From: DATKMK01 sp035541895
GTDB lineage: Bacteria; Desulfobacterota; Binatia; HRBIN30; JACQVA1
Direction: 5' to 3'
Length of the DNA: 64,000 bases
Assembly (NCBI GenBank): GCA_035541895.1
Contig: DATKMK010000120.1
Coordinates: forward strand, 56,307-120,306
Positions 1 through 7,776 of this stretch are shown here, piece after piece. Position 1 is the first letter of the stretch; every line of letters starts with the position of its first letter. The notes under the pieces are model-generated. The model saw nothing but the letters and a program-made list of their open reading frames with translations, had not been told where the DNA came from and did not search any database. The translations under genes and the position numbers were made by a program.

Positions 1-2
1 TC

Positions 3-791
3 CACCTCGACACCAACGGCGGCGAGCTCGCGATTCACACGGTCGGAGAAATCTACGGTCACCCGACCGCGGAAGGCGCCGTCGCGGTCGCGGCGGTCGA
101 TGCGATGGACCGGACCACGCCGTTCACCAATGCCGACCGCGTCGAGTGGTACAGCTCCGACGGCCCGCGCCGCATCTTCTACCAAGCCGACGGCTCTCCG
201 ATCACTCCCGGCAACTTTCTTTCCACCGGCGGGATCGTGCGGCAGAAGCCGGACGTGACGGCGGCCGATTGCGTGGTGGCAAGCACGCCCGGGTTCAATC
301 CGTTCTGCGGCACTTCGGCCTCGTCTGCACACGCCGCCGCGATCGCGGCCCTGGTCAAATCCGCCGGTCCGACGCTCACGGCTTCGGAGGTGCGCGCGGC
401 CCTGACCTCAACGGCCATCGACATCGAAGCGGCCGGTGTCGATCGCGACTCGGGATTCGGCATCCTCGACGCCCTTGCTGCCGTCCAAGTAGCCAGCGCC
501 CCCGCCCCGACGGCCACGTCGTCGCCGACGCCGACCCCGACACCTTCTCCGACCCGCACCCACACCCCCACTCGCGCGCCGACGCCAACGGGATCGCGCA
601 CGCCACAAGCCTGCATCGGCGACTGTGATCAGAGCGGCACGGTCGGCGTCGACGACTTGGTCAAGGGTGTCGACATCGCGCTCGGCAACGCCACGCTCAA
701 CACCTGCCCCGCGTTCGACTGCAACGGCAACGGACAGGTAACGGTCGACTGTCTGGTCAAGGGGGTGAACAGTGCGCTGTACGGATGCTGA
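3..791 (+). CDS. Subtilisin-like (S8) serine protease, 5'-truncated by window edge, with dockerin-like tail
   Basis: Only the C-terminal ~262 residues are present and the frame is open to the window start. It carries the catalytic serine box GTSASSAHAAA, then a Thr/Pro linker, then a Cys-bounded dockerin/EF-hand-like repeat pair (CIGDCDQSGTVGVDDL and CPAFDCNGNGQ). The canonical GTSxAAPH box is altered here: the usual Pro is Ala. The segment before the serine box aligns residue by residue with the complete paralogue encoded at 37394-40363 (SSDGPRRIF.ADG.PITPGNF). The protein is presumably secreted, with the tail acting as a surface or cohesin-like anchor; that role is inferred from the family. 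The N-terminus, Asp and His/Glu catalytic positions lie outside the window. Confidence 0.85.
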   Translation, partial: HLDTNGGELAIHTVGEIYGHPTAEGAVAVAAVDAMDRTTPFTNADRVEWYSSDGPRRIFYQADGSPITPGNFLSTGGIVRQKPDVTAADCVVASTPGFNPFCGTSASSAHAAAIAALVKSAGPTLTASEVRAALTSTAIDIEAAGVDRDSGFGILDALAAVQVASAPAPTATSSPTPTPTPSPTRTHTPTRAPTPTGSRTPQACIGDCDQSGTVGVDDLVKGVDIALGNATLNTCPAFDCNGNGQVTVDCLVKGVNSALYGC

Positions 792-916
792 ACCCTGGTT
801 GCCGAGTCACGCACCGCGCGCATCCTTAGTATTGGCGGCGAGCAAGATGGTCTTCTGAGTATGCATCCACACGACGAAGATCGACAGCCGATTCGTCGAA
901 GACAGCGCCACGGCCT

Positions 917-2395
917 TCAACGTGGTGTCATGACCGCCGATCGGAACGGCGCCCACACCTCGGCCAGCGGTCCGCTCATACGAGTCTCACGTGCGTCAGA
1001 CGCGCCCGCGGCGGGCCCGCTCACGCTCATCGTCGCGGGCGCGGGTGAGACCGCGTCGGGCGGTGGGATTTGGCCGGAATCGCCCGGCGTGCACGCCGGC
1101 GGATCGTCGCCGTCGAGTGCCGGCGCCGGCAGCGCGGGCGGATCGAGGAATGCCGGCGGATTGACGAAGTCGAGGCAGTCGAACAGATCGTCGGCGTTCG
1201 CGTCGCGGAACGTCAGCGCGCCGAGGTTCCACTTGCGCTCGATGAACTTGAGGACTGCCGTGTGATCGCGAACCACGGAGGAGACATAGTTCCGCCGCGC
1301 GTACGGCGACACAATCACCGCCGGCACGCGGAAGCCATAGCGATCGTAGCCGCCGGGATAGTCGCCCGGCGCGAGATCGGGCGGAATATCGTCGGGCTTG
1401 ATCGCCGGCGGCGGCGGCACGTGATCGTAGTAGCCGCCGTGCTCGTCGTAGAGCCATACCAGCAACGTCTTGGGCCAACCCGGCCCTGACATCGCCGCAT
1501 TGATCACCTGCGCGGCGAAGCGCTCGCCGATGCGAATGTCGTCGGGATTTTCTTCCGAGCCCCCGGTTTCGAATCCCGGATCGACCAACGACACCGCCGG
1601 CAACGTCCCCGCCGCGGCGTCGTGGAAGAACTGCGCGATCGGCAGCAGCTTGCTGAGGTTCTTCACTGTGTAGTTGATCAAGATCGCGAGCGACGGCAGA
1701 TCGGTATGGTAGTTCCGCCACGAGATGCCGAACGCGTCGAGTCGCTCGAAGATATTGCCGTTGGGCGGCGGCGGCGCTTGGATGGCCGCGCTGCTCGTGC
1801 TGATGATCCCCGCCGCAGTCCCGGCCATCAGGAAGCGACGATTCGGATAGGTTTGACACAGCGTCGAGCCGAACCAACGGCTGGCAAGCGAGAAGGTCCG
1901 CGCGAGCCCGTAATAGAAGGGCAGATCGTCGCCCGTCCAGTACCCCATCGCCACCGGCCCGCTGGCGAGCACGAAGCCGTCGTTGCGGCCGGTGTTGTAC
2001 GAGACGTGGCTGGCGTTCCAGTTCTGTCCGGGATGCCCGTCGAGTTGACACGCCGACGGCATGTGAAAGGCATGGATCAGGTTGCCGTCGCCGTCAGGAT
2101 TCGACGCCGCCGGCCTACCCGTTCCGTCGAGCGGCAAACCGACGGCGGGGTCGAGAAGGCCGAAGTAATTGTCGAACGAGTGATTCTCCATCATCACGAT
2201 GATGATGTGTTCGATCTGCGGCAACGTGTCGGTGCCTTCCGGTAGGTGGGGGGTGGGCAACGATCCAGGTTGCCGTACCGCGGGCGCGCTGATTGTCCCT
2301 CCGCATCCCGGCAGCACCAAGCCCAGCCCGAGCGCCGCAGCACCTTGCAGCACCTGCCGTCGCGATACGTCTGTTGATTTCGGTTGTTGACTCAT
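917..2395 (-). CDS. Tat-exported lipoprotein phosphoesterase (phospholipase C / acid phosphatase AcpA family)
   Basis: The protein has 492 residues. The N-terminus has a twin-arginine motif (SRRQVLQ, residues 11-17), a hydrophobic stretch and a lipobox ending at Cys31, so it is probably exported folded and lipid-anchored. The phosphoesterase signature MMENHSFDNYFG starts near residue 68, and a later DEHGGYYDHVPPP motif supplies metal ligands typical of this alkaline-phosphatase-like superfamily. The family hydrolyses phospholipid head groups or phosphomonoesters in the periplasm; the substrate here is not predictable. An in-frame ATG at 2413 exists, but the 2395 start gives the cleaner Tat signal. 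It stands alone, convergent with the subtilase fragment. Confidence 0.85.
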   Translation of the reverse strand: MSQQPKSTDVSRRQVLQGAAALGLGLVLPGCGGTISAPAVRQPGSLPTPHLPEGTDTLPQIEHIIIVMMENHSFDNYFGLLDPAVGLPLDGTGRPAASNPDGDGNLIHAFHMPSACQLDGHPGQNWNASHVSYNTGRNDGFVLASGPVAMGYWTGDDLPFYYGLARTFSLASRWFGSTLCQTYPNRRFLMAGTAAGIISTSSAAIQAPPPPNGNIFERLDAFGISWRNYHTDLPSLAILINYTVKNLSKLLPIAQFFHDAAAGTLPAVSLVDPGFETGGSEENPDDIRIGERFAAQVINAAMSGPGWPKTLLVWLYDEHGGYYDHVPPPPAIKPDDIPPDLAPGDYPGGYDRYGFRVPAVIVSPYARRNYVSSVVRDHTAVLKFIERKWNLGALTFRDANADDLFDCLDFVNPPAFLDPPALPAPALDGDDPPACTPGDSGQIPPPDAVSPAPATMSVSGPAAGASDARETRMSGPLAEVWAPFRSAVMTPR

Positions 2396-2531
2396 TCGGT
2401 CACCGTCCGCCATCGGCGTCCATACGAAGGAGGGTACGCTCAGTCAACGGCGCGGAGCGGATGGCGAGGCCGGCATCCGTCACCCACCTCAGCTTCGCTC
2501 TGGGACGTCAAGGTTCCCATCGCCGCCGCGA

Positions 2532-2873
2532 TTACTCGGACGCGTCAAACGCCTCATCGCATTTCGCGGCGAAGATGAAATCGCTCTCAGTCAGTCCATC
2601 GATCTTGTGGGTCCAGATCTCGATGCGCGCGCGGCCCCAGGCAAGGTAGATGTCGGGGTGATGGTTCTGCGCCTCGGCGATGCCGCCGACCCGATTCACG
2701 AATGCGAGCGCGGGCGCGAAGCTCTTGAAGCGATAGAGTCGCGACAGGTGATGTTCGTCGACGACGGTCCACTCGGGATCGATCTGCGTCCGTAGCGGCT
2801 CCAGATCGATCCCTTTCAGCGGCGGCACGCCGCCGTTGCACGGCACACAATCACGCTTCGCCAGCTCGGACAT
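2532..2873 (-). CDS. Pterin-4a-carbinolamine dehydratase
   Basis: The 113-residue protein matches the PCD/DCoH fold throughout. It contains the active-site signature EAQNHHPDIYLAWGRARIEIWTH with the two adjacent histidines, and the usual C-terminal TESDFIFAAKCDE segment. The enzyme dehydrates 4a-hydroxytetrahydropterin after aromatic amino-acid hydroxylation; no phenylalanine hydroxylase is in the window. The reading frame extends 44 codons upstream, but homology and length put the start at the ATG ending at 2873. The N-terminus has a CVPC motif often seen in this subfamily. It is transcribed divergently from the luciferase-like gene, with overlapping divergent promoters between them. Confidence 0.9.
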   Translation of the reverse strand: MSELAKRDCVPCNGGVPPLKGIDLEPLRTQIDPEWTVVDEHHLSRLYRFKSFAPALAFVNRVGGIAEAQNHHPDIYLAWGRARIEIWTHKIDGLTESDFIFAAKCDEAFDASE

Positions 2874-2894
2874 GCAGTGACCTCGACGGATCAG

Positions 2895-2923
2895 CCTGTA
2901 CGCGGCGCGCGTCAGTGAGTCAA
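2895..2923 (-). promoter_or_regulatory. Putative sigma-70 promoter of the pterin dehydratase gene
   Basis: On the minus strand TTGACT (2918-2923) is followed after 17 nt by TACAGG (2895-2900), about 15 nt upstream of the likely leader of the gene starting at 2873. The -35 matches 5/6 of consensus and the -10 only 3/6. Confidence 0.4.
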
Positions 2924-2932
2924 CGGAACCGG

Positions 2933-2962
2933 TTGCTCCGCGCGCGACGAGTTCGCTATGAT
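2933..2962 (+). promoter_or_regulatory. Putative sigma-70 promoter of the luciferase-like monooxygenase gene
   Basis: TTGCTC (2933-2938), an 18-nt spacer, then TATGAT (2957-2962, 5/6 of consensus). The ATG at 2995 has GGAGG just upstream, leaving a leader of about 25 nt. It lies back to back with the minus-strand promoter at 2895-2923. Confidence 0.45.
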
Positions 2963-2994
2963 CGCAACCATTCCAATCGAGGTCGGAGGCCGGC

Positions 2995-4275
2995 ATGAAA
3001 TTCACCTGGTTTCATCTGATGCCCTACCGCTGGCTGCCCAGCGATTTCCGCGAGCGCTTCCACGGCGTGTGGGTCGACGTGCCCAACTACCTCTACGATC
3101 CCGAGCGCGGCCACGAGTTGTATAACGAGTACCTCGACATGCTGGAGTATGCCGACCAGTGCGGCTTCGACGCGGTCGGCGTCAACGAGCATCATCAAAA
3201 TGCGTACGGCATGATGCCGTCGCCCAACATCATGGCCGCCGCGCTCGCCCGCCGCACCAGCAACGCAATGATTCTGGTGCTCGGCAACTCGATCGCGCTT
3301 TACAATCCGCCGGTGCGCGTCGCCGAAGAGTTCGCGATGCTCGACGTCATCTCCGGCGGCCGCCTGATCGCCGGCTTTCCGGTCGGCACGTCGATGGACA
3401 TCAACTACTGCTATGGCCAGAATCCGGCGACCGTGCGCGACAAGTATCGTGAGGGCCACGACCTCATCATCAAAGCCTGGCACATGCGCGAGCCGTTCGC
3501 GTGGAACGGCAAGTACACCAAGCTGCGCTACGTCAATCTGTGGCCGCGGCCGATCCAGCAACCGCATCCGCCGATTTGGATTCCCGGCCTCGGCTCGATC
3601 GAGACCTGGGACTTCTGCTTGGATCACGGTTACAATTACAGCTACCTCTCGTTCAGCGGATACAAACGCGCGCAGAACATGATGAACGGCTACTGGGAAC
3701 ACTGCGCGAAGAAAGGCATCGACCCGAATCCCTACCGCGGCGCGTTTTTCCAGCAGGTGTGCATCAGCGACACCGACGCCGCCTGCGAGCGCGAGTGGTG
3801 GCCGCACGTCGATTACTTCTTCAACAAGTGCCTACACCTCTATCCCGGCATGGCCGGCGCGCCCGGATACATGTCGGAAGCATCGATGCGCGCCGGCGTG
3901 GTCGCGCAAGTCGGCAACACCAAGAGCAACATGGGCACCGACAAGTCGTGGAAGGAACTCGTCGAGCAGCGCTACATCGTCGCCGGCTCGCCTGCCACCG
4001 TCGCTCAACAGCTCGAAGAACTCGCCAAGTCGCTGCGTGTCGGCCATTTGCTGTTCGGCTTGCATCTGGGCTCGGCGCCGAGCGAGCTGGTCAATCACTC
4101 CACCGAACTGTGCGCCCGCGAAGTGCTTCCAAAGCTGCGCCCGATTTGGAGCGAGCACGAAGACCGCTGGTGGCCGCAGGCGATGCCGAAGGAGAAGCGC
4201 GTGAAGCCGGGCAGCACAACGCTGACCGCGGCACGCGCCGCATCGATCGGCAACGGACAGGAGGCACGAGCGTGA
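2995..4275 (+). CDS. Luciferase-like (LLM-class) flavin-dependent monooxygenase
   Basis: The 426-residue TIM-barrel protein has the family hallmarks: FTWFHLMPYRW at the N-terminus, GFDAVGVNEHHQ around residue 60, a SGGRLIAGFPVGTS loop, and RPIQQPHPPIWIPGLGS for the flavin-proximal region. Such enzymes use reduced flavin and O2 to oxidise alkanes, sulfonates or other small organics; the substrate is unknown. A clear GGAGG precedes the ATG. The stop codon overlaps the GTG start of the next gene in a GTGA arrangement, so the two are probably translationally coupled. LLM genes paired with hydrolases are common in Binatia-like genomes (inference). Confidence 0.9.
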   Translation: MKFTWFHLMPYRWLPSDFRERFHGVWVDVPNYLYDPERGHELYNEYLDMLEYADQCGFDAVGVNEHHQNAYGMMPSPNIMAAALARRTSNAMILVLGNSIALYNPPVRVAEEFAMLDVISGGRLIAGFPVGTSMDINYCYGQNPATVRDKYREGHDLIIKAWHMREPFAWNGKYTKLRYVNLWPRPIQQPHPPIWIPGLGSIETWDFCLDHGYNYSYLSFSGYKRAQNMMNGYWEHCAKKGIDPNPYRGAFFQQVCISDTDAACEREWWPHVDYFFNKCLHLYPGMAGAPGYMSEASMRAGVVAQVGNTKSNMGTDKSWKELVEQRYIVAGSPATVAQQLEELAKSLRVGHLLFGLHLGSAPSELVNHSTELCAREVLPKLRPIWSEHEDRWWPQAMPKEKRVKPGSTTLTAARAASIGNGQEARA

Positions 4276-5093
4276 GCAGCGGCGCGCAGTCACGAATGCT
4301 GGCGCTCGGCGACGGGCGCCCGACCATCGAGGTCCTCGAAGCCGGCAGCGGCGCGCCGCTGCTGTTCCTCCACGGCGCCGGCGGGATTCCGCTGTGGAGC
4401 GGCGTGCTCCCGCTGCTCGCGCGCGAGTTTCACGTCTACGCGCCGCTCCTGCCGGGTTTCGGACAGTCGACCGGACTCGACTGCTTGGATGATCAACTCG
4501 ATTTGTTTCTGCACGGTTTCGACGTGATGGACGCGCTTGGGCTGGCGCGTCCCTACGTCGTGGGCGAGTCGATGGGCGGTTGGATGGCGGCCGAGATGGC
4601 GGCGCTGCGGCCGGACAAGATCGGTCGCCTCGCGCTCGCGGCACCGATCGGGTTGTGGCGCGACGACGCCCCGGTGCTCGACATGTTCGGCATGATGAAT
4701 GACGAGATGGTGCCGTTTCTGTTTCACGACACCAACTGCGCGGCGGCGCAAGCGATGCTGGGGCTGAGCGCGCTCATCAGCGACAAGGACGATCGCACCC
4801 AAGCGCAAATCGAGCAGCTCATCGCGCTCGCCCGCGGTGCGCGCACCGCGGCGAAGTTTCTGTTTCCGGTGCCGGAGAACGGTCTCGAACGCCGCCTGTG
4901 GCGCATTCAAGCGCCGACCTTGATCGTGTGGGGTGCCAACGATCGCTTCATCGCACCGCTGTACGCCGACATCTTCACCGCCAAGATTCCCAACGCTCAA
5001 CTCCACACGATTCCCAAGGCAGGGCATCTGCTCGCCCTCGAAGTGCCCGACGCCCTCGGCGAAGTTCTGTGCGAGTGGGGCAAGCGGGCGTAG
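4272..5093 (+). CDS. Alpha/beta hydrolase
   Basis: The 273-residue protein starts with GTG overlapping the upstream stop. It shows the oxyanion motif FLHGAGG (residue 33 on), the nucleophile elbow GESMGG with Ser100, a catalytic acid in WGANDRF and a histidine in PKAGHLLALE near the C-terminus. It has no signal peptide, so it is cytosolic. The tight overlap with the luciferase-like monooxygenase suggests that it hydrolyses an ester or lactone produced by that enzyme (inference). The frame continues open upstream through the neighbouring gene, but that part has no homology and is a shadow. Confidence 0.88.
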   Translation: MSSGAQSRMLALGDGRPTIEVLEAGSGAPLLFLHGAGGIPLWSGVLPLLAREFHVYAPLLPGFGQSTGLDCLDDQLDLFLHGFDVMDALGLARPYVVGESMGGWMAAEMAALRPDKIGRLALAAPIGLWRDDAPVLDMFGMMNDEMVPFLFHDTNCAAAQAMLGLSALISDKDDRTQAQIEQLIALARGARTAAKFLFPVPENGLERRLWRIQAPTLIVWGANDRFIAPLYADIFTAKIPNAQLHTIPKAGHLLALEVPDALGEVLCEWGKRA

Positions 5094-5155
5094 GGCACGG
5101 CGCGCTGTGCCCCTACCAGGTTCGTCGTGTCTGTGACTTCCAAGAAAGGACAACC

Positions 5156-6313
5156 GTGACTCCAAACATCCACGGCATCTGCGATCCGCGCTTTGCACCG
5201 CTGCGCGACACGTTCATCCGTAGCTTTTCGACCTTCGGCGAAACCGGCGCGGCGCTGTCGATCACCCTCGACAACAAACCGGTGGTCGACATCTGGGCCG
5301 GCTATTCCGACGCAGCGAAGACGAAGGAGTGGCAACGCGACACCATCGTCAACGTCTACTCGACCACCAAAGGTATGGCCGCGATCTGCGCGCACCGCTT
5401 AGCCGACGCCGGGCGCTTGGACTTCGATGTGCCGGTGGCCAAGTACTGGCCTGAATTTGCGTCCGGTGGCAAAGCCGAGATGCCGGTGCGGCATCTGCTC
5501 AGTCACCGTGCCGGCTTGCCCGCGGTGCGGCAGGTGATGCCGCCGGAAGCGATGTATCAACCCGAGACGATGGCGACCGCGTTGGCCGCGCAAGAACCCT
5601 GGTGGCAGCCGGGAACCAAGCACGGCTACCACGCGGTGACCTACGGCTGGCTCGTCGGCGAAGTCGTGCGCCGCCTCACCGGCAAGAGTGTCGGCGCCTA
5701 TTTTCGCGACGAGATCGCGCGCCCGCTCGACGTCGATTGCCACATCGGGTTGTCGGCGGCGGACGAGGCGCGCGTGGCGCCGCTGATTCCGCCGCCGCCG
5801 CCGACTCCCGATCAACTCGATCTGCTCGCCGAGATCCTCAAGGACCCGGAATCGATGCTGGCCAAGGCGTTCATGAATCCGCCGGTCGCGCTCGATGCGG
5901 TGAACTCGCGCGATTGGCGCGCCGCCGAGATCCCCGCGGCCAACGGCCACACCAACGCGCGCGCGCTCGCGCGGATCTACGGCGTGTTGGCGTGCGGCGG
6001 CGCGATCAACGGCACGCGCGTGCTCAGCCAAGCGGCGATCGACCACGCGATCGTCGAGCAGTCCGACGGCCCCGACGCAGTGCTGCCGCTGTACACACGC
6101 TTCGGCCTCGGTTTCATGCTGTCGACGCCAAAGGAGAAGATGGGGCCAAGCCCGCGCGCCTTCGGTCACGGCGGCATGGGCGGCTCGCTGGCGTTCGCCG
6201 ATCCCGACGCCCGCCTCGGTTTCGGCTACGTGATGAACGAAATGCACAGCGGCCTCTGGCTGATCGATCCACGCCCGGCGGCGCTGATCGAGTCGCTATA
6301 CGCAGCGCTTTGA
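5156..6313 (+). CDS. Serine hydrolase of the beta-lactamase / class C-like esterase family
   Basis: The 385-residue protein carries the SxxK catalytic motif STTK (Ser69-Lys72) and the typical HLLSHRAGLP segment. A Tyr-containing motif HAVTYGW follows, and there is a C-terminal HGGMGGS motif. This is the EstB-like esterase branch rather than a resistance beta-lactamase, since no signal peptide is visible. The GTG at 5156 is preceded by AAGAAAGGA at good spacing, so it is preferred over upstream in-frame codons. It lies 62 nt behind the alpha/beta hydrolase on the same strand and probably belongs to the same transcript. Confidence 0.85.
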   Translation: MTPNIHGICDPRFAPLRDTFIRSFSTFGETGAALSITLDNKPVVDIWAGYSDAAKTKEWQRDTIVNVYSTTKGMAAICAHRLADAGRLDFDVPVAKYWPEFASGGKAEMPVRHLLSHRAGLPAVRQVMPPEAMYQPETMATALAAQEPWWQPGTKHGYHAVTYGWLVGEVVRRLTGKSVGAYFRDEIARPLDVDCHIGLSAADEARVAPLIPPPPPTPDQLDLLAEILKDPESMLAKAFMNPPVALDAVNSRDWRAAEIPAANGHTNARALARIYGVLACGGAINGTRVLSQAAIDHAIVEQSDGPDAVLPLYTRFGLGFMLSTPKEKMGPSPRAFGHGGMGGSLAFADPDARLGFGYVMNEMHSGLWLIDPRPAALIESLYAAL

Positions 6314-6446
6314 ACAGACCCGGGCAACGCACGCTTTGACGACCCGCGAGTTGTCAATCTCAGCAGGTCTATTGCTCTTGCGGCCTCGCCGTTACTGTGT
6401 TGACCCGCGACATCCAGCGTGGATTGTCGGAACCGACGGCATCGTC

Positions 6447-6541
6447 ATGCGGATGTACTTCTTCGACGACAAGCAGCATCACGCACCTCTCAGCTTGCCG
6501 TCAACGGCGAGGAGATCTTCAAGATCGACCCGCTGAAGTAG
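6447..6541 (+). pseudogene. Remnant of a DUF4160 gene (partner of DUF2442)
   Basis: One frame encodes VMRMYFFDDKQHH, which resembles the N-terminal strand of DUF4160 proteins. After an apparent internal deletion and frame change, a second frame encodes QLAVNGEEIFKIDPLK followed by TAG, which resembles the family's C-terminus. The central PHFH-type core is missing. The TAG overlaps the ribosome-binding site of the intact DUF2442 gene, the standard order for this pair. I therefore read it as a decayed gene; a sequencing or assembly error cannot be excluded. Confidence 0.5.
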
Positions 6542-6549
6542 GAGGACCG

Positions 6550-6834
6550 ATGAATCCACATGTGAAATCCGTGCGCGTGCTCGACGACTACGAGCTGGAG
6601 GTGTCGTTTGACAACGGCGAGTTGCGGCGGTTCGACGTGAAGCCGTACCTCGATCGCGGCATCTTCGTTCGCCTTCGCGACCACGATGCATTTCGCAGCG
6701 TACGAGTGGTCGCGGGCTCCGTGGAGTGGACGAACGGGTTGGACCTCAGTTACGACACCCTCTACATCGAGGGACGGCCGATCGTGGCCAGGAGACGTCG
6801 GACCGAACAGAGCAATCCAGCGAATGCGCACTGA
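6550..6834 (+). CDS. DUF2442 domain protein
   Basis: The 94-residue protein matches DUF2442: SVRVLDDYELEVSFDNGELRRFDVKPYL at the start, then a DHDAFRSVRVVAGSVEWTNGLDLSYDTLY core. A strong GGAGG lies 4 nt upstream. DUF2442 proteins usually follow a DUF4160 gene in small two-gene units resembling toxin-antitoxin modules, although their biochemical role is not established. Here the upstream partner appears broken, leaving an orphan. Confidence 0.8.
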   Translation: MNPHVKSVRVLDDYELEVSFDNGELRRFDVKPYLDRGIFVRLRDHDAFRSVRVVAGSVEWTNGLDLSYDTLYIEGRPIVARRRRTEQSNPANAH

Positions 6835-6870
6835 AGCCGCGCGCCTCTGATTGCCAGCGTTGGACCCCGA

Positions 6871-7764
6871 CTAAACCGCCAAATACTTCCGGAACCACGC
6901 GACCGCCTCGCCCGACGCCGTCGCGAAGTGCGGCGGCTCGTAGGGCGCGAAGTGGCCGGCCGGGATGACGACGAAGCGCTTGGGGTCGCCGGCGCGGGCG
7001 AAGGCGCGGCGGGCGAAATCGAGCGGGAGAAAATCGTGCTCGGCGGCGATCAGCAGCAACGGGGTCGGGGCGATGCGATCGATGAAGCGGCCGGGCGCGT
7101 ACTCGAGTAATCGTTCGAGCGAGCGCAGGGTGACCTCGTTGCGCCACGTCGGCGCCGTCTGCGCCGCCAACTGAAACCACTCCCACGAATCCAGCGTGCC
7201 CAACGCGGCCATGCCGCCGCTTTGGTCGACCACCGGAATCATGACGGGTGCGCCACCGGCGTAGATCCGCTCGCGCTCGTCGATCAACTGCTGCACCATC
7301 GCTGCCCGCCCTTCTTCGCCCGCGAGCTGCGCGATGCTCTCCCAGCCGTCGATCAACGGCACCTGCGACACCACCGCCTTCACGCGCCGATCAAGCGCGG
7401 CGACCATGAGCACGTGCGCGCCGCTGTAGCTCGTGCCCCAAATGCCGACGCGGTCGCGATCGACCGACGGCAGTTGCCGCGCATAACTGATCGCGTTGCG
7501 GTAATCGGTGATCTGCGCGTGCGGGTCGAGGTCCTGGCGCGGCTCGCCGTCGCTCGACCCGAGCCCGCGATAGTCGAAGACGAGGCTCGCCAGACCCGCC
7601 GCCGCAAACGCTTCGGCGAAACGGTCGAGCCGCATCTCCTTCACCGCCGAGAAGCCGTGCGCCATCACGATCGTCGGCCAGCGCGCGGTATCGGCACCGT
7701 CGGGAGTGTAGAACCACCCGCGGCAGATCGTTCCTTCGCTGCGGAATTCAACGTCGCGTCGCAT
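6871..7764 (-). CDS. Alpha/beta hydrolase (X-Pro dipeptidyl-peptidase/acyl-esterase-like)
   Basis: The 297-residue protein has IVMAHGFSAVKEM for the oxyanion region, FDYRGLGSSDGEPR, a nucleophile elbow GTSYSGAH, an acid in AAEHDFLPLD and a histidine in PAGHFAPYE. These are typical of DUF1100/acyl-esterase-like hydrolases. The start at 7764 has GGAGA at ideal spacing; a GTG lies immediately upstream. Only 12 nt separate it from the upstream UbiB-like gene, so the two form an operon. Confidence 0.85.
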   Translation of the reverse strand: MRRDVEFRSEGTICRGWFYTPDGADTARWPTIVMAHGFSAVKEMRLDRFAEAFAAAGLASLVFDYRGLGSSDGEPRQDLDPHAQITDYRNAISYARQLPSVDRDRVGIWGTSYSGAHVLMVAALDRRVKAVVSQVPLIDGWESIAQLAGEEGRAAMVQQLIDERERIYAGGAPVMIPVVDQSGGMAALGTLDSWEWFQLAAQTAPTWRNEVTLRSLERLLEYAPGRFIDRIAPTPLLLIAAEHDFLPLDFARRAFARAGDPKRFVVIPAGHFAPYEPPHFATASGEAVAWFRKYLAV

Positions 7765-7776
7765 CACGGTCTCCGT

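Noticed and set aside
5101..5155. Upstream extension of the serine hydrolase frame
   Set aside because: Codons before the GTG at 5156 overlap the alpha/beta hydrolase and lack homology; a good ribosome-binding site supports 5156.
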